Assembly: GCA_021800645.1 (NCBI GenBank) | Contig: JAJYYT010000160.1 | Location: 1-5,501 of the forward strand | DNA length: 5,501 bases | DNA from: Actinomycetes bacterium | GTDB lineage: Bacteria; Actinomycetota; Acidimicrobiia; Acidimicrobiales; RAAP-2 | Direction: 5' to 3' | Shown here: positions 1 to 5,501 of the stretch, one piece after another | Position numbering within the stretch: position 1 is the first letter of the stretch | Layout of the letters: every line of letters begins with the position of its first letter | The notes under the pieces: generated by a model | What the model was told of the DNA's origin: nothing | The model's database searches: none | The model's input: only the letters and a program-made list of their open reading frames with translations | Made by a program: the position numbers and the translations under genes

Positions 1-724
1 GCCCGGGGTCGACGCTGCCCGAGCGGGTGGCCATCACCAGCCCGTCGAGCGGGGTGAAGCCCATGGTGGTGTCGACCGAGACGCCCCCGGAGACGGCGGC
101 CAGCGACGCTCCCGCCCCGAGGTGGCAGGTCACGGTGCGGAGGCTACCGAGCGGGCGGTCGACGATCGCGGCGGCGCGCCGGGACGCGTAGGCATGGGAG
201 AGGCCGTGGAAGCCGAAGCGCCGGAGGCGCCAGCGGCGCCGCCACTCGGAGGGCAGCGCGTAGGTGGCGGCCGCCGGCGGGAGCGTGGCGTGGAACGCCG
301 TGTCGAAGCACGCCACCGCCGGCACGTCGGGGAGCAGTCGACTGACGGCGTCGAGGGCGGCGAGCGACGTCGGCTGGTGGAGCGGGGCGAGGTCGGTGAG
401 CGCCTCGAGCTGGTTCCGGACGTCGGCGTCGACCACGACGGAGGCGACGAGGTCGGTGCCTCCGTGGACGACGCGGTGCCCGACGGCGGCGAGGCCGCGC
501 CCTGCCTCGGCACCGGCCTCCGCGAGCACCCAGCCGAGCTCGTCCCCGAGCGCCGCCGCCTCGGCCGTCCCCCGGTCGGCCGGCACCGACGCCGAGGCGA
601 CGAGCTGGTCGGCGGCATCGAGCACCGACAGCTTGAGGCTGGACGAGCCGGCGTTGACGACGAGGACGTGCCCGTCCGACCGGCCCGACCCGGCAGCGGC
701 CGCCGGGAGGTCCCACGAGCTCAC
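1..724 (-). CDS. ackA: Acetate kinase, N-terminal 241 residues (3' end outside window)
   Basis: Cytosolic enzyme transferring phosphate between acetyl phosphate and ADP to give acetate and ATP (acetate/propionate kinase family, ASKHA fold). Visible motifs in order: phosphate-binding [11 protein letters not shown] (N24), GHRVVHGG (R84), LAPLHQP (H116), CFDTAFH with the probable catalytic D141, RFGFHGLSH (H173), CHLGAGAS (201-207) and [19 protein letters not shown] near the cut end. The 84/116/141/173 spacing matches R91/H123/D148/H180 of the Methanosarcina thermophila enzyme as I remember it. The GTG start at 724 overlaps the phosphoketolase TGA in a GTGA junction. It is the only plausible start before the NAGSSS motif and gives a tail of about 19 residues ahead of the first strand. 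Oddities: the usual Asn of HLGNG is Ala204, and the stretch between NAGSSS and GHRVVHGG is about 24 residues shorter than in the archaeal enzyme. Adjacency to phosphoketolase, which makes acetyl phosphate, supports the call. The C-terminal nucleotide-binding half is not visible. Confidence 0.95.
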   Translation of the reverse strand, partial: MSSWDLPAAAAGSGRSDGHVLVVNAGSSSLKLSVLDAADQLVASASVPADRGTAEAAALGDELGWVLAEAGAEAGRGLAAVGHRVVHGGTDLVASVVVDADVRNQLEALTDLAPLHQPTSLAALDAVSRLLPDVPAVACFDTAFHATLPPAAATYALPSEWRRRWRLRRFGFHGLSHAYASRRAAAIVDRPLGSLRTVTCHLGAGASLAAVSGGVSVDTTMGFTPLDGLVMATRSGSVDPG

Positions 725-3075
725 CGTGGCCAGGTCCACTCGGCGACCTCAGGCGGGTCCTCGCCCACCGAACGCGCGTAGGCGCGGCACCGCGCCCGCT
801 CGTCCACCATCCGCTGGCGCAGCTCCGCGGCGTGCGACCCGAGCCCGGGCACCCGGTCGACCACGTCCATGACGAGGTGGAACCGGTCGAGGTCGTTGAG
901 CATGACCATGTCGAAGGGGGTGGTGGTCGTCCCCTCCTCCTTGTACCCGCGGACGTGGATGTTGGCGTGGTTCGTGCGGCGGTAGGTGAGGCGGTGGACG
1001 AGCCAGGGGTAGCCGTGGAAGGCGAAGACGACGGGCTTGTCCTCGGTGAACAGGGTGTCGAACTCGCGGTCGGGGAGGCCGTGGGGATGCTCGGTGTCGG
1101 GTTCGAGGCGCATCAGGTCGACGACGTTCACCACGCGGACCTTGAGGTCGGGCAGCCCTCGGCGGAGGAGGTCGACGGCGGCCAACGTCTCGAGGGTGGG
1201 CACGTCTCCGCAGCAGGCCATCACCACGTCGGGGTCGCCCTCGTCGTTGGAGGCGAACTCCCAGATGCCCACACCCCGGGCGCAGTGGAGGACGGCGTCG
1301 TCTATGGCCAGGTAGTCGAGCGAGGGCTGCTTGCCCGCCACCACGACGTTCACGTAGTGGCGGCTCCGCAGGCAGTGGTCCATCACCGACAAGAGGCAGT
1401 TGGCGTCGGGCGGTAGGTAGACCCGGACGATCTCGGCCTTCTTGTTGACGACGTGGTCGAGAAACCCCGGGTCCTGGTGGCTGAAGCCGTTGTGGTCTTG
1501 GCGCCAGACGTGCGAGGAGAGCAGGTAGTTGAGCGAGGCCAACGGCCTGCGCCACGGGAGCTGCCGGGTCACCTTCAGCCACTTGGCATGCTGGTTGAAC
1601 ATCGAGTCGACGATGTGCACGAACGCCTCGTACGAGTTGAAGAGGCCGTGGCGCCCGGTGAGCAGGTAGCCCTCCAGCCAGCCCTGGCACTGGTGCTCCG
1701 AGAGCATCTCCATCACCCGGCCCTCGGGAGCGAGGTGGTCGTCTGTGTCGAGGCGCTCGGCCCCCCACTGGCGGTCGGTCGCCTCGAAGAGGGCGTCGAG
1801 GCGGTTGGACGCCGTCTCGTCCGGTCCGAAGACGCGAAAGGTGTGCGGGTTGGCCCGCACCACGTCGCGCAGGAAGGTGCCGAGGACGCGGGTCGCCTCG
1901 CTGGTCGCTGCACCCGGAGCGCCGACCTCGACCGCGTAGTCGCGGAACTCCGGGAGCTCGAGGTCGGAGAGCAGGAGCCCACCGTTCGTGTGCGGGTTTG
2001 CGCTCATGCGCCGCGGGCCCCGGGGAGGGAGCTCGGCCAGTTCGGCGCGGAGCGAGCCGTGCTCGTCGAAGAGCTCGTCGGCGCGGTAGCTCTCGAGCCA
2101 CGATCGCAACGCGGCGAGGTGCTCCGGATTGGTCGCGACGTCGGGAATGGGTACCTGGTGGGCGCGCCACGTCCCCTCCACCGGGACGCCGTCGAGGGTC
2201 TTCGGCCCCGTCCAGCCCTTCGGGGTCTCGAGCACGATCATCGGCCACCGAGGCCGTCCGGTGTCGCCGCCCTGACGGGCTCGGCGCTGGATCTCGAGGA
2301 CTTCGGCGACGACCTGGTCGAGGGTCTCGGCCATCAGCTGGTGCATGGTCGCCGGGTCGTCGCCGGAGACCCAGTGCACGGTGTGCCCGTAGCCCTCGAG
2401 GAGGGAGGTGAGCTCGTCGTCGGGGATGCGGGCGAGCACGGTGGGATTGGCGATCTTGTACCCGTTCAGGTGGAGGACGGGCAGGACGGCGCCGTCGGTC
2501 ACAGGGTTGAGGAACTTGTTGGAGTGCCACGAGGTGGCGAGCGGTCCGGTCTCTGCTTCGCCATCTCCGACGACGCAGCAGACGAAGAGGTCCGGGTTGT
2601 CGAAGGCGGCCCCGTAGGCGTGGGACAGCGAGTAGCCGAGCTCGCCGCCTTCGTGGATGGAGCCGGGTGTCTCGGGAGCCACGTGCGACGGCACGCCGCC
2701 GGGGAACGAGAACTGTCGGAACAGGGCTCGCATGCCGTCCTTGTCGCGGCTGACGTGCGGGTAGACCTCGGAGTAGGTCCCCTCGAGGTAGGCGTTGGCC
2801 ACGGCAGCGGGTCCACCGTGTCCCGGTCCGAAGACCATGAAGGCGTCGAGGTCCCAGTTTCGGATCACCCGGTTGAGGTGGGCGTAGACGAAGTTGAGCC
2901 CGGGTGTCGTGCCCCAGTGGCCGAGCAGGCGCGGCTTGATGTGCTCGGGGCGGAGCTCCTCGTCGAGCAACGGGTTGTCGAGCAGGTAGATCTGCCCGAC
3001 CGAGAGGTAGTTCGCTGCTCGCCAGTAGGCGTCGAGCAGCTCGAGCCCGTCCGTGTCGAGTGGGCCCGTGCTCAC
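721..3075 (-). CDS. xfp: Xylulose-5-phosphate/fructose-6-phosphate phosphoketolase
   Basis: Thiamine-diphosphate enzyme of the cytosol. It cleaves xylulose 5-phosphate or fructose 6-phosphate with inorganic phosphate to acetyl phosphate plus glyceraldehyde 3-phosphate or erythrose 4-phosphate. The protein is 784 residues, close to the usual 790-825, and complete. Visible hallmarks: [16 protein letters not shown] (16-31), [13 protein letters not shown] with H53, FGPGHGGPA with H86, the ThDP/Mg motif [22 protein letters not shown] from G170, [49 protein letters not shown] from M455 (conserved catalytic Glu region), NGFSHQDPG with H533, and the C-terminal [22 protein letters not shown]. The frame stays open upstream to 3468, but the extra residues are low-complexity and Arg/Pro-rich. 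Family alignment places the N-terminus at the GTG at 3075, with GGAGG 12 nt upstream. An ATG at 3171 would add 32 residues unlike the family and is less likely. The TGA stop overlaps the acetate kinase start, so the two genes form an operon converting sugar phosphate to acetate plus ATP. Whether both substrates are used cannot be told from sequence. Confidence 0.97.
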   Translation of the reverse strand: MSTGPLDTDGLELLDAYWRAANYLSVGQIYLLDNPLLDEELRPEHIKPRLLGHWGTTPGLNFVYAHLNRVIRNWDLDAFMVFGPGHGGPAAVANAYLEGTYSEVYPHVSRDKDGMRALFRQFSFPGGVPSHVAPETPGSIHEGGELGYSLSHAYGAAFDNPDLFVCCVVGDGEAETGPLATSWHSNKFLNPVTDGAVLPVLHLNGYKIANPTVLARIPDDELTSLLEGYGHTVHWVSGDDPATMHQLMAETLDQVVAEVLEIQRRARQGGDTGRPRWPMIVLETPKGWTGPKTLDGVPVEGTWRAHQVPIPDVATNPEHLAALRSWLESYRADELFDEHGSLRAELAELPPRGPRRMSANPHTNGGLLLSDLELPEFRDYAVEVGAPGAATSEATRVLGTFLRDVVRANPHTFRVFGPDETASNRLDALFEATDRQWGAERLDTDDHLAPEGRVMEMLSEHQCQGWLEGYLLTGRHGLFNSYEAFVHIVDSMFNQHAKWLKVTRQLPWRRPLASLNYLLSSHVWRQDHNGFSHQDPGFLDHVVNKKAEIVRVYLPPDANCLLSVMDHCLRSRHYVNVVVAGKQPSLDYLAIDDAVLHCARGVGIWEFASNDEGDPDVVMACCGDVPTLETLAAVDLLRRGLPDLKVRVVNVVDLMRLEPDTEHPHGLPDREFDTLFTEDKPVVFAFHGYPWLVHRLTYRRTNHANIHVRGYKEEGTTTTPFDMVMLNDLDRFHLVMDVVDRVPGLGSHAAELRQRMVDERARCRAYARSVGEDPPEVAEWTWPR

Positions 3076-3087
3076 CGGCTCACCGTT

Positions 3088-3092
3088 CCTCC
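3088..3092 (-). promoter_or_regulatory. Shine-Dalgarno GGAGG ahead of xfp
   Basis: On the minus strand GGAGG lies 12 nt before the GTG at 3075 that I chose as the phosphoketolase start, a slightly long gap. It lies only 4 nt before another GTG at 3083, which is in a different frame and reads GTG-AGC-CGG-TGA, ending in an overlap with the real start. The strong purine run here supports initiation close to 3075 rather than at the upstream ATG at 3171. Confidence 0.6.
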
Positions 3093-3217
3093 GACGACAG
3101 AGCGTCCAGCCCAGCCGGAGCGGTGCCTGGTTCCCGTTGCTCGTGCCATCGCCTCGCCACCTTAGGAGCATAGGGACACGATGCCCAGGGCCGAACGGCA
3201 GGTCTCGGCCGTGGGGT

Positions 3218-3247
3218 GTCGGGCGGGCCTGTGCCGCGTCGGGCGGG
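3218..3247. repeat. Pair of 10-bp direct repeats, 20 bp apart
   Basis: GTCGGGCGGG occurs at 3218-3227 and again at 3238-3247, exactly 20 bp apart, or about two helical turns on the same face of the DNA. The position between the divergent units would suit a transcription factor binding site. In DNA this rich in G and C, a chance 10-bp repeat is possible, so the regulatory role is inference. Confidence 0.35.
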
Positions 3248-3252
3248 TTGCC

Positions 3253-3308
3253 CTCGGCGAGCTCGGCCGAGACGGGACCGAGGTGACCTTGGACCCTGGC
3301 CGACAGGG
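3253..3308. repeat. Cluster of short inverted repeats upstream of the pgmB-like gene
   Basis: Three symmetric elements lie in 56 bp. CTCGGC-(7 nt)-GCCGAG spans 3253-3271 and contains the nested palindromes CGAGCTCG (3258-3265) and CTCGGCCGAG (3262-3271). AGGT-G-ACCT spans 3281-3289. CCCTG-(5 nt)-CAGGG spans 3294-3308. All lie 25-80 bp before the chosen start of the HAD gene, where operators or a leader hairpin would be expected. The stems are short and GC-rich, so some may be chance. No run of T follows, so none is a convincing intrinsic terminator. Confidence 0.3.
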
Positions 3309-3332
3309 CCTGGTGTGTCGCACCCTCTGACC

Positions 3333-4187
3333 ATGACTGGAACGCGGGCGACGCTACGGCCTGACCGGGCGGCGAACGCCGGTGGTGCGAAGGTGCCGGC
3401 GCGAGCCCAGAAGCCTCGTCGCCCCGGATCGGTCGTCGTCGGCGAGCTGGGCCTACCGGCCTCGACACGTGCGTGCCTCTTCGACCTCGACGGCGTCCTC
3501 ACCCAGACGGCCAGCGTGCACGCGGCAGCCTGGAAGACGACCTTCGACGACTACCTGCGCCGCCGCGCCGAGGAACGAGGTGAGCCGTTCGTCCCCTTCG
3601 ACGAGCATGCCGACTACGACGAGTACGTCGACGGTCGACCGCGCTACGACGGCGTGCGTACCTTTCTCGCCTCGAGGGGGATCACCCTGCCCGACGGCGA
3701 TCCCGGGGATCCTCCGGACGCGGAGACCGTCTGCGGGATCGGGAACCGGAAGAACGCCGCCCTCGTAAGCTTGCTCGCTACGGGCGGGGTCGAAGCCTAC
3801 GAGGGCTCGGTCCGCTTCGTGCAGGCAGCACGTCGCGCCGGCCTGCGTTGCGCCGTGGTGTCGGCGAGCGCCAACTGTCGGGCGGTGCTCGCCGCTGCCC
3901 GGATCGGCGGGCTCTTCGACGTGGTGGTCGACGGGGTGGTCGCTGCCCGTGAGCATCTGGCGGGCAAGCCCGAGCCCGACACCTACCTCGCCGCCGCCCG
4001 TCTGGTCGGCGTTCCCCCTGCCGACGCCGCGGTGTTCGAGGACGCCCTGGCTGGCGTGGCAGCCGGTCGAGCCGGCCACTTCGGCTGGGTGGTCGGGGTG
4101 GACCGAGCCAGGCAGGCGGACGAGCTGCGGGCGAACGGAGCCGACATCGTTGTCGACGACCTCGCCGAGCTGCTGAGCGCACCGTGA
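3333..4187 (+). CDS. pgmB: Beta-phosphoglucomutase-family HAD enzyme
   Basis: Predicted to convert beta-glucose 1-phosphate to glucose 6-phosphate via a bisphosphate intermediate, in the cytosol. With the ATG at 3333 it has 284 residues. HAD motif I is [19 protein letters not shown], with nucleophile D51 and acid/base D53 plus T59 and H63 matching T16 and H20 of Lactococcus lactis beta-PGM. A helical cap follows, including [20 protein letters not shown]. Motif II is VVSASANC (S177), motif III AGKPEPD (K212) and motif [10 protein letters not shown] (E236, D237). All core catalytic residues are present. The cap is longer than in the Lactococcus enzyme, as in the mycobacterial Rv3400 type. The start is uncertain: family members begin near the GELGLP segment just before motif I, so the roughly 45-residue leader is atypical. 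GTG at 3393 (264 residues) is an alternative, and the frame is open back to GTG 3216. No strong Shine-Dalgarno precedes any of these. Its stop overlaps the GH65 start (GTGA), and this pairing with a phosphorylase supports the substrate assignment. Another sugar-phosphate phosphatase remains possible. Confidence 0.88.
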   Translation: MTGTRATLRPDRAANAGGAKVPARAQKPRRPGSVVVGELGLPASTRACLFDLDGVLTQTASVHAAAWKTTFDDYLRRRAEERGEPFVPFDEHADYDEYVDGRPRYDGVRTFLASRGITLPDGDPGDPPDAETVCGIGNRKNAALVSLLATGGVEAYEGSVRFVQAARRAGLRCAVVSASANCRAVLAAARIGGLFDVVVDGVVAAREHLAGKPEPDTYLAAARLVGVPPADAAVFEDALAGVAAGRAGHFGWVVGVDRARQADELRANGADIVVDDLAELLSAP

Positions 4188-5501
4188 TCCGGCACCCCGC
4201 CTTCCCGACCGAGCCGTGGGCGCTCTCGGAGGTCTCGCTCGACCTCGCGGCACTGGCCCAGACCGAGTCGCTCTTCGCCCTGTCCAACGGCCATATCGGG
4301 CTCCGCGGGAACCTCGACGAAGGGGAGCCGTCTGGCCTGCCTGGGACCTACCTGGCCGGTTGCTACGAGCTGCGCCCGCTTCCAACTGCCGAGGCCGGCT
4401 ACGGGAACCCCGAGTCGAGCCAGAGCGTCGTGAACGTCACCAACGGCAAGCTCATCCGTTTGCTGGTCGACGACGAGCTCTTCGACGTCCGCACCGGCGT
4501 GCTGGTAGACCACCACCGAGTGCTCGACCTGCGTGCTGGCGTGCTGCGCAGACGCGCCACGTGGCGCTCTCCGACCGGCCAGGGCGTACGGGTCACCTCC
4601 ACCCGGCTCGTGTCGTTCGTCCAGCGTGCCGTCGCCGCCATCGCCTACGACGTCGAGCCGCTCGACGTCGAACTGCCCGTGGTCGTCCAGTCGGAGCTGG
4701 TGGCCAACGAGCCGCTGCCCGCCCGTGCCGGCGATCCACGAGCCGAGAGCGTCCCCTCCGCCCCACTGCGCCACGAGCTCCACGTGGGCCACGGCACGAG
4801 AGCCGTGCTCGTCCAGTCGACGGCGACGAGCAGGATGCGCATCGGGGCGGCCATGGACCACGTGGTCGACGGTCCGCCGGGGACCCACGCCGACGTCGAG
4901 GCCTTCGAGGACCTGGCCCGAGTGACCTTCAGCGCCGTTGCCGCACCGGGACGGCCGCTGCGGGTCGTCAAGCTGCTGGCGTACGGCTGGTCCGACGAGC
5001 GGTCGCTGCCGGCGGTGCGCGACCAGGTCAACGCGGCCCTGGCCGAGGCGCTGCACGCCGGCTGGGATGGCCTCGTCGCCGCCCAACGTTCCTACCTCGA
5101 CGGCTTCTGGGGGCGGGCGGACGTCGAGATCGACGGTGACGACGAGCTCCAACAGGCGGTGCGCTTCGCCCTCTTTCATACCCTCCAGGCGGGTGCCCGC
5201 GGGGAGGAGCGGGCCATCGCCGCCAAGGGGCTGACTGGACCCGGCTACGACGGTCATACGTTCTGGGACACCGAGACGTTCGTCCTTCCGGTGCTCACCT
5301 ACACCGCGCCCACGGCGGCCGCCGACGCCCTGCGGTGGCGGCAGTCGACCCTCCCCCAGGCCCGGCAGCGTTCCGCGCAGATGGGCTTGGCCGGTGCGCT
5401 GTTCCCCTGGCGGACGATCACGGGGAGCGAGTGCTCGAGCTACTGGCCGGCAGGCACGGCGGCATTCCACCTCGGGGCCGACATCGCCGACGCCGCCGTC
5501 C
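4184..5501 (+). CDS. Glycoside hydrolase family 65 disaccharide phosphorylase-like protein, N-terminal 439 residues (3' end outside window)
   Basis: GH65 enzymes mostly cleave alpha-glucosides such as maltose, trehalose, kojibiose or nigerose with phosphate and inversion, releasing beta-glucose 1-phosphate; a few are hydrolases. The N-terminal beta-sandwich domain is visible with its signature [20 protein letters not shown] (about 24-43) and [12 protein letters not shown], followed by [15 protein letters not shown]. The start of the (alpha/alpha)6 barrel carries [20 protein letters not shown], with FWDTE at 360-364. Near the cut end are [21 protein letters not shown] and HLGADIADA. Family members are about 750-800 residues, so roughly 45% is missing, including the catalytic Glu (Glu487 in Lactobacillus brevis maltose phosphorylase as I recall). 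Catalytic competence therefore cannot be judged. The GTG start overlaps the HAD gene's TGA and nothing better lies nearby. No signal peptide is seen, so it should be cytosolic. The order HAD then GH65 matches Mycobacterium Rv3400-Rv3401. The disaccharide substrate cannot be assigned from this fragment. Confidence 0.92.
   Translation, partial: MIRHPAFPTEPWALSEVSLDLAALAQTESLFALSNGHIGLRGNLDEGEPSGLPGTYLAGCYELRPLPTAEAGYGNPESSQSVVNVTNGKLIRLLVDDELFDVRTGVLVDHHRVLDLRAGVLRRRATWRSPTGQGVRVTSTRLVSFVQRAVAAIAYDVEPLDVELPVVVQSELVANEPLPARAGDPRAESVPSAPLRHELHVGHGTRAVLVQSTATSRMRIGAAMDHVVDGPPGTHADVEAFEDLARVTFSAVAAPGRPLRVVKLLAYGWSDERSLPAVRDQVNAALAEALHAGWDGLVAAQRSYLDGFWGRADVEIDGDDELQQAVRFALFHTLQAGARGEERAIAAKGLTGPGYDGHTFWDTETFVLPVLTYTAPTAAADALRWRQSTLPQARQRSAQMGLAGALFPWRTITGSECSSYWPAGTAAFHLGADIADAAV

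Larger units (their letters stand above)
3076..3332. other. Divergent intergenic region between the xfp-ackA and pgmB-GH65 units
   Basis: About 257 bp separate the chosen starts of the two divergent units, so both promoters should lie here. Reading frames stay open through it on both strands, but their translations are Arg/Pro/Gly-rich with no family resemblance, which is what GC-rich non-coding DNA gives. A weak minus-strand -10-like hexamer TATGCT lies at 3172-3167, preceded 17 nt upstream by a poor -35 match, TTCGGC (3195-3190); it would give an xfp leader of roughly 85 nt. On the plus strand TTGGAC at 3289-3294 resembles a -35 box, but no good -10 follows it. Neither promoter is convincing. 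Direct and inverted repeats in the right half are listed separately. I see no riboswitch or terminator. Confidence 0.5.

Noticed and set aside
122..781. 219-codon open frame on the plus strand opposite acetate kinase
   Set aside because: It is Glu/Arg/Gly-rich without motifs, while the opposite strand encodes clear acetate kinase motifs through the whole interval.
1453..3165. 570-codon open frame on the plus strand, antisense to phosphoketolase
   Set aside because: Its translation is Val/Glu/Gly/Arg-rich with no recognisable domain, and it lies wholly opposite a gene with unmistakable family motifs. Long antisense frames are expected opposite GC-biased codons.
3294..3308. CCCTG/CAGGG hairpin as an intrinsic terminator
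   Set aside because: The stem is only 5 bp, no T-run follows on either strand, and it sits between divergent starts where no transcript is expected to end.
3076..3468. N-terminal extension of the phosphoketolase frame up to 3468 (131 extra residues)
   Set aside because: The extra segment is Arg/Pro-rich, does not resemble the family, overlaps the divergent HAD gene's coding start, and a Shine-Dalgarno plus GTG lies at the family-consistent N-terminus.
3983..5470. 495-codon open frame on the minus strand, antisense to the HAD and GH65 genes
   Set aside because: It has low-complexity Arg/Gly/Val/Asp composition and spans two real genes on the other strand, with no family signature; it is a composition artefact.
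1..5501. A novel defence, mobile or secondary-metabolite system
   Set aside because: All substantial coding sequence is explained by four metabolic genes. I found no transposase, integrase, CRISPR-like repeat array, toxin-antitoxin pair, tRNA or composition break.

Overview
This is a GC-rich window (roughly 70% G+C by eye) with strongly GC-biased third codon positions and frequent GTG starts. That pattern, plus the closest gene arrangement I know of (the mycobacterial Rv3400-Rv3401 type pair), suggests a high-GC actinobacterium. I cannot name a genus.

Layout. Two two-gene units diverge from an intergenic region at about 3076-3332. Leftwards (minus strand) lie a complete xylulose-5-phosphate/fructose-6-phosphate phosphoketolase (721-3075) and then an acetate kinase (1-724) that runs off the left edge. 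Rightwards (plus strand) lie a beta-phosphoglucomutase-type HAD enzyme (3333-4187) and then a glycoside hydrolase family 65 disaccharide phosphorylase-like protein (from 4184) that runs off the right edge. In both units the second gene's GTG start overlaps the first gene's TGA stop as GTGA, which suggests translational coupling. The stretch between the units has no convincing gene. It holds the ribosome binding site of the phosphoketolase gene, a pair of 10-bp direct repeats 20 bp apart and several short inverted repeats, which are candidate regulatory sites.

How the genes could work together. The GH65 enzyme would split an alpha-linked glucose disaccharide with phosphate, giving beta-glucose 1-phosphate and free sugar without using ATP. 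The HAD enzyme would turn beta-glucose 1-phosphate into glucose 6-phosphate. After conversion to fructose 6-phosphate or xylulose 5-phosphate, phosphoketolase would cleave the sugar phosphate to acetyl phosphate plus erythrose 4-phosphate or glyceraldehyde 3-phosphate. Acetate kinase would then recover ATP from acetyl phosphate. The individual roles rest on family motifs; the joint pathway is inference from gene neighbourhood.

I see no mobile element, CRISPR array, tRNA, rRNA or defence-type system. The window looks like ordinary central carbon metabolism with a few points worth checking: variant acetate kinase motifs, the GH65 specificity loop, start-site ambiguity and the divergent promoter region.
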